From JAEUTH01 sp039931675 (GTDB lineage Bacteria; Bacteroidota; Bacteroidia; AKYH767-A; OLB10): a DNA stretch of 64,000 bases. Positions 53,301 to 57,791 of this stretch are shown here, one piece after another. The translations under genes and the position numbers were made by a program. Every line of letters starts with the position of its first letter. Position 1 is the first letter of the stretch. The notes below the pieces were generated by a model. That model ran no database searches, had not been told where the DNA came from, and was given only the letters and a program-made list of their open reading frames with translations. Where the stretch lies: positions 1 to 64,000 of the forward strand of contig JBDTRM010000064.1 of NCBI GenBank assembly GCA_039931675.1, in the 5' to 3' direction.

Positions 53301-55781
53301 CAATCGGCTACTGTAATTGAGCCTTCTGCATTAGTTGTAACAACTACTCATACTAATGTAAACTGCTTTGGCAATGTTAACGGTGGTGCTTGTGTAAATG
53401 CTACCGGTGGTACACAGCCTTATGGCTATGCATGGAGCACAGGTGCTAATTCACAATGCATCAGTAATCTTGCAGCGGGAACTTATACTGTTACTGCCAC
53501 AGACAGCAAGGGTTGCACATCAAGTGCAGCGGTTGTAATTACTCAACCTGCAATACTTGATACACTTAGCACAAGTACAACAGTTGCAAGCTGTGGATTA
53601 AGTAATGGAACAGCTACTGTTATTCCAACAGGCGGAACAGGTCCTTACACTTACTCATGGAATACTATTCCTGTTCAGACAGGTGCGACAGCAACAGGTC
53701 TTGCAGCAGGTAACAATTTTGTTACAATAACTGATGCAAACGGTTGTTCAATTACAATCTGTGTTAAAGTTCCAAGCAGCGCAGGTATCGGATTAAGCCT
53801 TGTAAGCCCTGTTTATGCAGGCGGTTATAACATCCGATGCAATGGTGGTACTGACGGCTCGATTAATCTTACCGTAAGCGGTTCAGGTCCTTTCACATAT
53901 AACTGGAGTACTGGTGCAACTACTGAAGATATCTTCGGATTGACAGCAGGCACCTATACTGTAACAGTTACAAATGGTGGTTGTACGTCAGTGGGTATTA
54001 TTACTTTAACTGAAGCTCCTGCATGGACGATTACAACAACTCATGTTAATGTAACCTGTTTCGGTGGCAACAACGGATCAGCTACAGTAACTGCAATTGG
54101 TGGAACTGCACCTTACAACTATAGCTGGAATACAATTCCGGTTCAAACAACTCAGACAGCTACCGGCTTAACAGCAGGTGCCTATACTGTAACAGTTAGT
54201 GATGCTAACGGTTGTACACAAACTGCATTGGTGGTTATAACACAACCTTCAAGCGGGTTAAATATCACTGCAACAAGTGTTAATCCATCATGTAATGGTT
54301 CTTCTAACGGTTCAATTAATATTACAGTAACCGGTGGAACACCTCCTTACAGCTACTTATGGACTGGCGGTTCAACTACCGAAGATCAAAGTGGTATTGC
54401 TGCAGGAAGTCACACTGTAACTGTAACCGATGCTAACGGATGCACTATCGCATTATGTGTTGTATTAGTTCAGCCTACCCAGATCGCGTTAACTACAAGT
54501 AAAACTGATGTAAGTTGTGCAGGTGGTAATTCAGGTAGCGCAAGTGCAACTGCTGCAGGTGGAACACCACCTTATACTTACCAGTGGAGCAATGGAGCTA
54601 CTACTTCAGCTATCACCGGCTTATTTGCAGGTAACTATACAGTAACTGTTACTGATGCCAATGGTTGTATCCGTAATGCTACTGTAACAATTAACTCAGC
54701 AGCAGCAATGGTATTGAGCACTTCTTCTACTAACGTAACAGTTTATGGTGGTAATAACGGAACTGCAAGTGTATCAGTAGTATCAGGCGGAACTCCTGCT
54801 TATGCATATAGCTGGAATACAATCCCTGCCAAGACTACTGCGGCTATCACAGGCCTTGCAGCAGGCACTTACCAGGTAACTGTAACAGATAGCAAAGGTT
54901 GCGTTAAGACTGCTTCGGTAGTTATTACTCAGCCTAACTATGTTTGTAGTTCGGGGACTCCATTCCGTACAGAAACTCCTTCACGTTGGGGTGCTTCAAG
55001 CGGAACTGCTAACACTTATCTTACTGCAAACTTTAATGCAGCATTCCCTGCAGGTTTAGTTGTAGGCGGTGGTTGTGGTGGTGGTAAAACACTTACCTTA
55101 ACAAGTGCAAATGCAGTGCGTGCTTATGAAATTAACCAGGCAGTTAGCGGAGCCGGAACAGTATTGTCGGCTAACCTTGTGAATCCAACTTCGGTAACAT
55201 TCCCAAGTGCATTAGGTGCAAATACCGTAGCATTGAAACTGAACGTAGTGTTTGATGCTTACGATCCTAACTTTGCTCCTATACCTACAGTTCAATTGGG
55301 TAACCTGATTTACAATGCGGCTCCGTTTAGCGGATTAACTGTTAACCAGATTTTATTAGAAGCCAATAAGAAGTTAGGTGGATGTTCTTCAGCCTTTACA
55401 GTAAGCCAGTTGAATACTGCAATTCAGAATATTGACAGTGCTTACAAGGCTGGTGTTACCGGTCCTACAGCAAGCTTCTTAGTTTGTCCTTCTGCACATT
55501 TTGCATCTGCTCCAAACGCTGTTGAAACTAATACAGGAATTTCAGCTTATCCTAATCCAAGTACCGGTGTGATGAACTTAAGTTTCACTGCCGATCAGGA
55601 TGGTAAAGTGATAGTTAACCTGTTAGATGTTACTGGTCGTTTGGTATGGAATGTTGAAGAAAATGTATTCAGCGGTGAAAATGTTAGAACATATAACTTT
55701 AATGAATTGCGTAAAGGAATTTACTTTATGCAGGTTACTAAAGATGGAAGAACTGACATCGTAAGAATAGTGCTTCAATAA
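32346..55781 (+). CDS. Giant SprB-repeat adhesin-like T9SS protein, 7811 residues
   Basis: One uninterrupted 23.4-kb frame. The signal region is long, with cleavage near SSNAQ at residue 68; an internal Met at 42 (32469) is an alternative start. Order: lectin-like domain with MCTNGWVGAG; two FN3-like domains; a GLWSFPATWVGG region; GYTSAP repeats (about 750-1000); a second TNGWMKL domain (about 1265-1500); two PPC-like domains (DDVWFKF, DDLWYIF). Residues about 1985-4720 are Ig-like/PKD-like modules with a P domain near 3200-3360. Residues about 4916-7530 are 34 SprB repeats, followed by a Cys-rich conserved domain and a C-terminal T9SS domain (AYPNPSTGVMNLSF ... LRKGIYFMQVTKDG) that looks like type A. 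SprB of Flavobacterium johnsoniae is a mobile gliding adhesin; a similar adhesive role is inferred. A terminator follows at 55821. Confidence 0.93.
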   Translation: MRNIITYSKNAFLLAYVNFVKASFCNVLPLNRNVLPSEGNHMTLSRGFVRILFCLTAFIGLWTTSSNAQLNYNLTKITGQTYTTLSGGGITIVNSNAQFPVAPLMSQNQDDGAILVNLPFTFNYNGNSFTQMTMCTNGWVGAGNTLATIDASNSRAPGNLFTTTIPNNTLAAWFKDGGANFPLGLGSMRHGLIGTDIYAFQWDKNIASGFTDPAVTYISFQVNIYGPASTNPGRIQFIYGGALGAIATGAAVGIEDAIGGINHYINPMSNSGLFNFNGGAINGTTTSAAWPGYGNGYQFNPVSSCSLAPVDQPTVLNLTPISGGQINGTFTAAASNPNGYLVVRYNSSPAPVITPPVNGTSYGVGVALGAGTVVVSGSATSFSATGLTNLTGYDFKVYSFCSNGMLYNSTSPLAGSATSLGNGPPTCPGVFFPGSVTGEANVPPNGLIITWNGAVGVPAISGYDVYLSTNSALVTASDPSVLISPNQAATTFTPVPTLATSTTYYYKIVAKNSFGASSGCSVISFTTATPATVTSTAIGGLWSFPATWVGGFQPNIYDNVVIADGATVVADKIVIANNLTVGQGTSGILQWGGTSFAMIINGNLNIMNGGQFNAFTTGATGQDITLLGDLNNAGLASLDHVGALLRLNGMKTGGGQNINQSGSGVYMGTTGVVGTNKGLIRTLFVNNITTSFPLVPITAPVVNINTPLIINGTPAFAAGTINTGGNLGLDNTAQVYGQAFNQQVFEVVITGMGAGYTSAPAVAISAPTGTGTTATAVANFDLATGTVRSITITNPGSGYRSAPSVTLTGGGFTTAATATAVVVQSVAGGGSINNQINGDYITFTGGFSTINNTHAVGGITTTNGGIGYTSAPTVGFPFPTTSTNLVTNPGAGYTSAPTVTLSGNTFLTGGSNPTFTVTVANGKVVSVYCTGGGTLWNSYPTITITGGGGVGATCAFPTTPGTGCLATATAVISNGQVSDFIITNPGFGYHTTTSITAGLVGGGFTTAATAPTARTGNYGITYGFFAPALTALKRTEGAEIPANRKLNNLVVNNGLQGVDFSGNLEIDGNPSFFAPLSLTSGAARMGGNTLFFSNNTYTGLASTATNYVGSTVRLTSPGGSVTRTFPVKQRGVIVNTGTGSLNTGSDITSLSVTDQAAPTGSTIPAGGVATGTRSYRVQTAGGIYGTNPTVQVNYGPEDGLPGDNPSLFLSQATSNSGPWTVRNSTGGAGALAATGNRTTATVFPGPLVSPAGDDYFAFTTTFATPPALAYSVARTTGNTFSSIITTGSILPFAASASNDDATATAVAIPFSTFLYQGEPVTSFNVCTNGWMKLNTASSAATAATTSANVLGAAASGNFIAPFWDNLTTFPNTADAANTNLNASTRYQIIGSTPGSRQIVVEWNKYSIAGVGGLKLTFQVVLDETDNSIKFNYGPFESFNGNNNYRYTYSSGLVGRFVSSNPFTGQVFAQQYENTTAFDYKYCSNASVGVNGLLSKPECNSSIKFTPGVYAGYTAPAETAPINDDVAGAITIPVSNSIPTDLCGSFFTSRFATSSPQAVCAGTADDDVWFKFVVPVAATSATVRIYAAGGYIPRLQAYSDAGITPLPGTNCVVGTGGVAGTGAGVMMNVTLTGLTASSTYWLRVYHDGGGVQATVQANTSGSVSSFSITNPGSGYNATSTGDVTSARVRFTGGGGTDAVGTANYTSGALASITLNNAGYGYTSNPTVTIEKPNWALNGEFEIVAFTAASNDECVTADTLTNVNNTSCITGQNSRTGVSTGNATASAEAISCVGSNPDDDLWYIFTATSTTSYITVNGNGSFRPSVEVFNGGVTGLCATKTSLNCTSAAAGGTVALTQATIIGNIYFVRVYDFAAGSGGAGTFNICIQAAGPPCVSVPNSPANGGFFCAGPATILSWPAVGTATGYDVFFDAGAGPAVTQVATNQAGTTFTTAVLAAGSYSWRVIPRNANGPATGCGDFTFTVVSNPTAAVAPTTSTICSGNSVSLLASGGTTYNWTPSTGLNAVSGASVTASPIATTSYVVTVTGTGGCTASATSTVTVNLTPTILIAPSSASVCSGGTVAITTTVTNGATSPTFGWSPSTGVSSTSVSNPVITPPVGTTIYTVTVTTTGGCSTTGTVSLTNNGAVADPAPTVGPGVSICGPGTTTLTATGANTLQWFLLSSGGTQIAIGSPYTTPLITSTTTFFVESFNGACAGPRSSIVVTVNPLPVVTVSSNVPFICSGDSALLTASSTLTPTFSWSPSTGLSATNIANPKASPPVGITVYTVTATAATGCSSTATVSVNNLGSGDPAPTTTSFAQCSGQAHLAASGLSTLRWFDAQIGGNLKHIGATWDSVWTATTTYWVESFNGTCPSPRTSVTVTVNPPTSVSISPASPTICSGGSATLTANAPTTSLANVLAAINTNSSTLIASVPTATSFTLDNGLNGTNITDGCSDMYDGGNFLNTNLATSITYSDNTILSNAAALGTGGQYFTRFIGTAGCVAGPATIFYWASDINGLSTMSITGNNGADGSGTQDLNTFTVTANGVTYNCYLKRVFGAGDPSINHLFIIPQPTTAAQTMGASTDDDQHNITGLTGVTRVYYMLYAGAAGAAISVPSATTIAQTFVNIIPPPVTYIWSTGSTASSITVTPPGTTTYTVTVSNGLCTASSSATVTDLGAGDPAPVGVNGSRCGTGSVALTATGNSLLRWYSVPTGGAILGTGSPFNTPSISTTTTFYVESFNGTCPSPRTAVIATVNSVLPVTASATATSICNGSSTTLSATTNTTITFSALLVSGNSTTAQCQAWDAFTNSLVPAPYVSVKMFGDFDGVAAAGRTVSNPATAQAIASALNTRATEVNFPTADQFGNTWRVGLACGSGCGNPIATVELNADNNGLDCACNATNNGWCVRPNLVGSNSGGINTNTCAPIPTQTVNVQFTSAANLPNYSWAPATGLSCTTCANPIASPTVNTTYTVTTTSANGCTSSATVSITVATPPAAPTAGSVTAPCGNGTATLNATGSGGTLKWFTAASGGTQVGTGSPLNIAVISDTTFYVSETTLAAPFCEGPRTAVFVNIIDPDTITASINIPLICNQSPGAVQVTLTAADVSSPQNNVYTYTWTSSAGGGLNTSTGASVTANPTQSATYTVTAFDAGTNCTRIKTVTVGVGTSPTFNTVTAATPSFCQGSSTTITAVASVGGPSSFTFNGGAVTINDATTATPYPSSISVSGLTPTTTVANVKINGLTHTYQGDIDIILVNPSGQFVTLMSDQGNAVGAVGNNYTFQDGAPVFNPAASGTYSCADAAASPDNYPAPGPGAVSGPVTPLLSTFTTAPNGTWNLYVVDDVGGDLGNFTSWSITFTGTSIPVTYSWSPSTGLSSTTGATVTATPPASGTATYTVTAADPAGCTSTASISLTVNVTPSAPACVNDTVCGQGSVTVTATGTGGTLRWLKAIGGPVVTTGPSYTENISTTTNYYVFEESGALTQNVGPVSPAYTNGNFGTTDYQTFDVLSSSGIIINTVEINAWPGGAGIPQVPTGTPVTVQLENNLGQAIGAPVITVTGAPGGTAHNITLNLFVPQGTGWRLRPIQNPILQVLLAGFTYPYTIPGQVSITGIGGPGTTGPQSEYRYFFNWNVTTACFSPLCNAIGVVTPPAPLTITPSGPTTYCGSGTVSLTAGGSPSWVNFNWSPAAGLNATTGATVTATLNTPGVYTYVVTADDGVSGGCVDTQSVVITILPAPTVSVVAAPFDTLCTGVNFQFSSTSNSVSVKQLGASHSLGGIDIIPYNGLNVIRTQILYTKTELNAAGLIGPSNITSLAFEIASKSSTTPYTGFAISMAQVGTTPPVTGYIAGTFSNVFTGNITTTIGWNTYNFTTPFAWDGLSNVVVDVCNGSGAGGVDQVYTTPTSSAQTVVPTFTLCSNTTSTVQVNRPNTRFTGGALLFTWSPSAGLSSSSVANPTWTNQGVGNYTYTLTVKDSATGCTASGSLSFVVSNTPKIPLVAFIGDSVLCVSGTANMRAFGTTGSFQWQVSTDSVNFTNAACTPNNIVLPCDTFSTGVISSTKYYRVFVSCGGDSSYSRILTVVVNNPQVLTTTPGSRCGIGTVTLGATGSSGTTLNWYANPSGGTSIGTGNSFTTPVISSTTTFYVGAAAAGSTTTAVNAPVGTATGSTQAGMPFRGGNGTAMRTQFLYTASELTAAGFSGGNWTEFQWNFTTPIGGACSMGNFTIRVGNTAATGLTGTFLTDPTTVVFGPVAYSPPVLVGAVTFTFGTPFSWDGTSNVYIEICHDNPVPGVGSGQMASNTTGFVSVNFVGAACGTASGGSTQNIRPIINIAGTAITGCFSARVPVTATVTTPPAISVTGNAATCAGDSVTINVTSPNDPNYIYTWEPGTLIGASQVVAPSATTTYTVTAQDTSSGCANTGTVTVTVTQRPTISSITVNPNPVCQGDSAQITVTAIPVIPPSGDYTVGPITFAPVAPTGSPTELASAGTATTPLSFGSLDDGTWESIALPAGFAFNYYGSTPTTFSVSTNGFMAFGALAGVNACCSGQVLPNVGTPNNYIAVAHEDLNFTTAPLGTLDFFTNGVAPFRKFVLRFTGVTRHLATGNVTAMIVLNETFNTIEMHLTSVTTTGGDFTTQAIENSTGSLFTVVPGRNSSVWNATNEGWQFSPPVSSSLSYSWTPPTGLSSTSVSNPKVSPGSTTSYTVTVLETGTGCTKSGSVVVNVTPKPKPYLVGQLNQNILGDTIVCSNDPGFYIQVKDSGAYAGGYPAGTTFEFVGLTAPSNTDDSTFVSSSIIETVIVTLPPSLGGCADTTGKAPSGPANIDFGTQQAQQVVLTTDSVGCFGESTGNAIATIAFGGTPNFRWQWYDASFTLLRDTTDNLLADTLFGVPAGWYYFTSTDHQGVVDPPYCQVIDSIFVGEPASPLNVDEVLANHVDVQCYGYGTGAIDLIVTGGVPGYTYDWSNGSTDEDQSGLVAGVYTVTVTDQHGCTYEFATEIVQNPQVTIGTAQSNVSCHNGFDGTATVYVNGGVPGYTYLWSDGQTTETAFDLAAGIYTVIITDNSGSTLVPPGPSCDTIMTFLISEPPQLDATGTVIDLNCFGASNGVATANPFGGTPPYSYDWNTIPTQTTQTATGLQAGTVVVTITDSVGCTKDLVLQINQPDSLYFDKTIDDVTCNGGNDGSITISVNGGTPGYSYLWSNGGTTETISGLTAGTYVVTVTDANGCQVIGSMLVNEPSAINLVMSQTNVSCYGLSNGSALATVSGGTPSYSYSWNTNPAQSTNSATGLTAGTYTLVITDAVGCIVSQDVVITQPDSIALNENVTQPLCNGGLGSVELFVTGGTLPYNIIWSNGNTTQTNGGLVAGTYTVTVTDANGCVSTQIFVITAPDAIVVTPTITNVSCFGSVNGSIVLSVTGGVGPYTYQWSSGSTDNFITGLAAGNYTVTVTDANSCSVTVIVPVTQPAELTCICNSNVTNVSCFGGSNGSITALPVGGTAPYSYSWKRIAPTVSGVLATTQTISGLTAGTYEVTITDANGCVKVGTATVTQPSQLVATATVINNSCSGNANGQITLTVSGGVPPYTYAWNTVPPQTTAIATGLTAGSYTAVVTDANGCTKVVTATVTQPAGITLTTSKNNVSCNGGANGTASVTATGGVTPYSYLWSNGKTTKNITGLAAGTYTVVVTDGNGCSKTASVVITQPTKITALYVVTNPNCFGATNGAIDITVTGGTPPYTYTWSTGATTQDLNGIVSGAYSVFITDSKGCVILANIILTQPNAIALSTTIKDVTCFGGNNGKVTVLATGGTSPYTYVWSNGQTNAAATNLTAGTYTVTVTDTKGCSLSISATVGQSPQLVCSANVGCMNNVSCFGGSNGKLCVSVTGGKAPYTYSWNTSPVATTAAVNNVPAGTYTVVVTDKNGCTTSCTFTITQPAALVVAPLASTNVSCKNGSNGTASITTVTGGTPPYSYSWNTVVTATTTSVSGLTAGTYKVTVTDANGCTATATVKITQPTQLVLNTTKTNLACNGAGTGSITATATGGTPAYIYTLNPGAITNGTGLFTGLGAGTYDVTVTDANGCSVTKTGIVITEPSALTMDPTSGTDVNCFGGNNGTATAGAVAGGTPPYVYIWNTIPPQGTATATGLTAGTYIVMVTDAKGCTVSGTVIVNQPAAPLAIAIINQTNITCSGGTTGDATADATGGTAPYTYEWSDGQTTAQATGLVAGTYVVTATDANGCQALTSVTISQANAFSVAATSTNVSCNGGADGTITATVSGGNPPILYTLNPGAITNGTGSFTGLTVGTYTVTAADAGGCTATTVVTITQPSILIANAFSTNVSCNGGSNGTATVFATGGTAPYSYSWTGGSTLQNPSGLLAGTYTVTVTDANGCTLERTVTITEPAAMAIAQSQVNVLCNGGATGSATATVSGGTAPYFYFWNNGQMTQTAAGLTAGTYTVTVTDYKGCSVTSVYTITEGSAIVANPAQGTITCFGGTTTISVAPAGGIAPYSYSWSQDALNASNSAIVGAGTYYVVITDSTGCDVTQSFTVTEPSAILCGATSTNLSCNDINNGTASVSASGGTAPYTYLWSNSSTDASISGLAPGTYVVLITDSNGCTTSCSVTITEPAELSLSLSTSNASCGTNNGSAMAIVSGGTAPYSYLWDDGETTASINGLAAGTYTVTVTDANGCGPQTASVTIGDTPPVSCSIAGTDPTCAGYNNGFATVTVTGGGGSNTYSWNTAPIQTTATATGLAAGTYEVTVTDITGCSSTCSVDITEPSPLVLTASQNSSACSGSASGVATVTAFGGLPPYSYLWTNGQTTATATGLSAGAAYVTVTDAAGCSEILCVIMQQPVAISCNTSTTPAACGQAIGSATVNVFGGQGPYSYNWNTIPQQSNAIATLLSAGTYTVVVTDANGCSTQCTATVVQPGGVSYILTVVNPNCNGGTGSVTVSLLNGGTAPYTFNWSNGSSSASSGAVLAGTYTVTVTDSSGCSNIQSATVIEPSALVVTTTHTNVNCFGNVNGGACVNATGGTQPYGYAWSTGANSQCISNLAAGTYTVTATDSKGCTSSAAVVITQPAILDTLSTSTTVASCGLSNGTATVIPTGGTGPYTYSWNTIPVQTGATATGLAAGNNFVTITDANGCSITICVKVPSSAGIGLSLVSPVYAGGYNIRCNGGTDGSINLTVSGSGPFTYNWSTGATTEDIFGLTAGTYTVTVTNGGCTSVGIITLTEAPAWTITTTHVNVTCFGGNNGSATVTAIGGTAPYNYSWNTIPVQTTQTATGLTAGAYTVTVSDANGCTQTALVVITQPSSGLNITATSVNPSCNGSSNGSINITVTGGTPPYSYLWTGGSTTEDQSGIAAGSHTVTVTDANGCTIALCVVLVQPTQIALTTSKTDVSCAGGNSGSASATAAGGTPPYTYQWSNGATTSAITGLFAGNYTVTVTDANGCIRNATVTINSAAAMVLSTSSTNVTVYGGNNGTASVSVVSGGTPAYAYSWNTIPAKTTAAITGLAAGTYQVTVTDSKGCVKTASVVITQPNYVCSSGTPFRTETPSRWGASSGTANTYLTANFNAAFPAGLVVGGGCGGGKTLTLTSANAVRAYEINQAVSGAGTVLSANLVNPTSVTFPSALGANTVALKLNVVFDAYDPNFAPIPTVQLGNLIYNAAPFSGLTVNQILLEANKKLGGCSSAFTVSQLNTAIQNIDSAYKAGVTGPTASFLVCPSAHFASAPNAVETNTGISAYPNPSTGVMNLSFTADQDGKVIVNLLDVTGRLVWNVEENVFSGENVRTYNFNELRKGIYFMQVTKDGRTDIVRIVLQ
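34590..35350 (+). repeat. GYTSAP-type repeats within the giant protein
   Basis: At least four units carry the pattern G-GYTSAPTV-ITGGG or close variants (GYTSAPAVAI, GYRSAPSVTLTGGG, GYTSAPTVGF, GYTSAPTVTLSG), ending with a degenerate GYHTTTSI. Two isolated relatives occur later (GSGYNATST near 37360, GYTSNPTVTI near 37500). Confidence 0.75.
38300..46510 (+). other. Ig-like/PKD-like module array within the giant protein
   Basis: Repeated modules begin with a Cys (ICSGNSVSLLASGG, ICSGDSALLTASS), contain a W-PSTGL or WSPSTGLS turn, and end TTTYTVTVT followed by GC. They alternate with CHU_C-type Ig modules (LRWY or LQWF, then GTGSPF and TTTFYVESFNG). Larger unique inserts interrupt the series near 39590-40200, 40700-41150, 42780-43300, 43640-44150, 44770-45360 and 45720-46340. 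Confidence 0.7.
41935..42425 (+). other. P-type (proprotein convertase-like) domain within the giant protein
   Basis: The stretch VKINGLTHTYQGDIDIILVN through LMSDQGNAVGA, FQDGAPVFNPAASG and NGTWNLYVVDDVGGDLGNFT to SWSITF is typical of P domains that cap secreted Bacteroidota proteins. A domain more often found near termini is here embedded in the middle of the chain. Confidence 0.75.
47091..54938 (+). repeat. Array of 34 SprB repeats within the giant gene
   Basis: I count 34 consecutive units of about 73-86 residues. The consensus is: NVSCFGGxNGxxxxxxxGGT, then PPYxYxWSNGxTTxxxxGLxAGTYTVTVTDANGC, then xxxxxVxITQPx. Each normally has two Cys, one in the NVSC box and one in DANGC. Units 15 and 18 replace the W-S-N-G hairpin by YTLNPGAITNGTG. 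Unit 34 has NVTVYGG, losing the first Cys. Confidence 0.9.
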
Positions 55782-55820
55782 CACTAAATAAATAAGCAGG
55801 TTTGGAATCCTGCAAAACAC

Positions 55821-55856
55821 AGCCCCGGTCATTTATCTGATCGGGGCTTTTGTTTT
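55821..55856 (+). terminator. Intrinsic terminator after the giant gene
   Basis: A 10-bp stem AGCCCCGGTC/GATCGGGGCT (one wobble) with an 8-nt loop is followed by TTTTGTTTTT, 40 bases after the stop. Confidence 0.85.
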
Positions 55857-55928
55857 TATATGGAGAATAAATTTTGATTTCAGGTTTCCTTAATGATATT
55901 TGTGTGCAGGATGGAAATCGTAACCCAA

Positions 55929-57632
55929 ATGCTTTTAGAAGTTCGTAATCTTATTATTGAGTTTTGCAAAGATGATAATATCATCAAAGCAGTTGACAGT
56001 ATCACCTTTGAAATTAATCAGGGGGAAATTTTGGGTATAGTAGGGGAGTCAGGCACAGGAAAATCTGTTACAGCACTTTCCATCATGCAACTGATTGCTC
56101 AACCTCAGGGCAAAATATCTTCAGGTGAAATCATCTATCACCATAATAATTCAGCCACTGATCTTTTAAAGCTGAATAAAGATGAAATGATCCGGTTTCG
56201 CGGCAATGAGATAGCAATGATATTCCAGGAGCCTGTGAAGTCTTTAAACCCTGTTTTAAGATGCGGTGACCAGGTGGCCGAAGCAATTGTATTGCATCAG
56301 CATGTTACGAAGAAAGAAGCGTATATCAGGACAATTGAATTATTCAAAAAAGTAGAATTAACAGGACCTGAAAATATTTACGAATCGTATCCCTTTCAAT
56401 TATCAGGCGGGCAAAAGCAACGGGTAGCTATTGCAATGGCAATAAGTTGTAAGCCACAATTACTTATTGCAGATGAGCCAACCAGTGCGCTTGATGTTAC
56501 TGTGCAAAAATCAATCATAAAGCTGCTAAAGCAAATACAGGCCGAAACAGGGATGAGTATTATTTTCATTACGCATGATTTGGGACTGATTGCTGAATTA
56601 GCAAATCGTGTAATGGTGATGCGTGAAGGAAAAATTGTGGAACAAGGAAGCATAACCGATGTGTTTTCTGATCCCCAACATCCTTATACAAAAGCTTTGC
56701 TTTCATGCCGGCCGATTAATCATCCAAAAGGAAAGCGATTGCCAATGATTAAAGATTTTATGGAAGTTAAACGCTCGAAATTGGAAATTGGAAATTGGAA
56801 ACTTGGTCATGATTCGGAAAATAAAAGTATAGACTCTGATTTACAAAATGCATTCCCCATTTTAAAAGTTAAAAATCTTAAAACATACTTCCCTATACGT
56901 AAAGGCATATTTGGAAAAATGAAAGGTGAAGTAAAAGCTGTGGATGATGTTAGTTTTGAGGTGATGAAAGGCGAAACGCTTGGTTTGGTTGGAGAATCGG
57001 GTTGCGGTAAAACTACTTTGGGACGAACCATTTTACGTTTAATTGAACCAACAAGCGGCAGTGTTGTTTTCAAAGATGAAAATTTAATGGAACTTGATAA
57101 ATTTGATATTCGTGAAATGAGGAAACATATTCAGATTATTTTTCAGGACCCATATTCATCACTCAACCCCCGGATTACTGCTGGCGAGGCAATTACAGAA
57201 CCGATGCGCATACATCGCTTATATTCAGGCAATAGTCAGCGTAAAGAAAAAGCGATGGAGTTGCTGCAAAAAGTAAATTTAAGCGAAGAATATTTTAATC
57301 GTTACCCTCATGAGTTTAGTGGCGGTCAGCGGCAACGCATTGTAATAGCACGGGCATTAGGATTAAATCCTGAATTTGTGATATGTGATGAAAGTGTTTC
57401 TGCATTAGATGTTTCTGTTCAGGCACAGGTTTTAAATTTATTGAATGATTTAAAAAAGGAATCTAATTTCACCTATATATTTATTTCGCACGATTTAAGT
57501 GTAGTGAAATATATGAGTGATAGAATGATTGTAATGAATAATGGTAAAATAGAAGAGATAGGTGTGCCCGATGAAATTTACAATAATCCAAAATCAGAAT
57601 ATACAAGGAGATTGATTGACGCCATGTGTTAG
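55929..57632 (+). CDS. Fused two-ATPase oligopeptide ABC transporter protein
   Basis: 567 residues from the ATG at 55929, the classical MLLEVRNL start; in-frame ATGs at 55893 and 55911 add only short non-conserved residues. First ATPase: Walker A GESGTGKS, signature LSGGQKQR, Walker B LLIADEPTSALDV. A DppD-type C-terminal extension follows (HPYTKALLSCRP). Second ATPase: GESGCGKT, FSGGQRQR, FVICDESVSALDV. This is the YejF/DppD-DppF fusion type that powers import of di- or oligopeptides. In the second Walker B region the usual DEP is DES. Permease and binding-protein genes are not adjacent. The linker between the halves is a low-complexity, repeat-like stretch (KLEIGNWKLG). Confidence 0.93.
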   Translation: MLLEVRNLIIEFCKDDNIIKAVDSITFEINQGEILGIVGESGTGKSVTALSIMQLIAQPQGKISSGEIIYHHNNSATDLLKLNKDEMIRFRGNEIAMIFQEPVKSLNPVLRCGDQVAEAIVLHQHVTKKEAYIRTIELFKKVELTGPENIYESYPFQLSGGQKQRVAIAMAISCKPQLLIADEPTSALDVTVQKSIIKLLKQIQAETGMSIIFITHDLGLIAELANRVMVMREGKIVEQGSITDVFSDPQHPYTKALLSCRPINHPKGKRLPMIKDFMEVKRSKLEIGNWKLGHDSENKSIDSDLQNAFPILKVKNLKTYFPIRKGIFGKMKGEVKAVDDVSFEVMKGETLGLVGESGCGKTTLGRTILRLIEPTSGSVVFKDENLMELDKFDIREMRKHIQIIFQDPYSSLNPRITAGEAITEPMRIHRLYSGNSQRKEKAMELLQKVNLSEEYFNRYPHEFSGGQRQRIVIARALGLNPEFVICDESVSALDVSVQAQVLNLLNDLKKESNFTYIFISHDLSVVKYMSDRMIVMNNGKIEEIGVPDEIYNNPKSEYTRRLIDAMC

Positions 57633-57708
57633 GGGTTGCGAAATATGGAAATATGGAAATATGGGAATATGGGAATATGGGATGTCTAAAGATATGTGAT
57701 GGACTTAC

Positions 57709-57743
57709 ACTTTCGGAAAATTCCTTCAACTTTCCGAAAGTTG
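57709..57743. repeat. Inverted ACTTTCGGAAA element
   Basis: ACTTTCGGAAA (57709-57719) is inverted at 57731-57741. The right arm lies inside the near-palindrome CAACTTTCCGAAAGTTG (57727-57743), which recurs as CAACTTTCCGAAAGTT at 30915-30930. It is preceded by a short ATGGAAAT/ATGGGAAT simple repeat (57643-57681). Confidence 0.65.
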
Positions 57744-57791
57744 ACAGAAGACTAAACCGGGAACAGTAAACTAAAAACAGTAAACAAAAAT

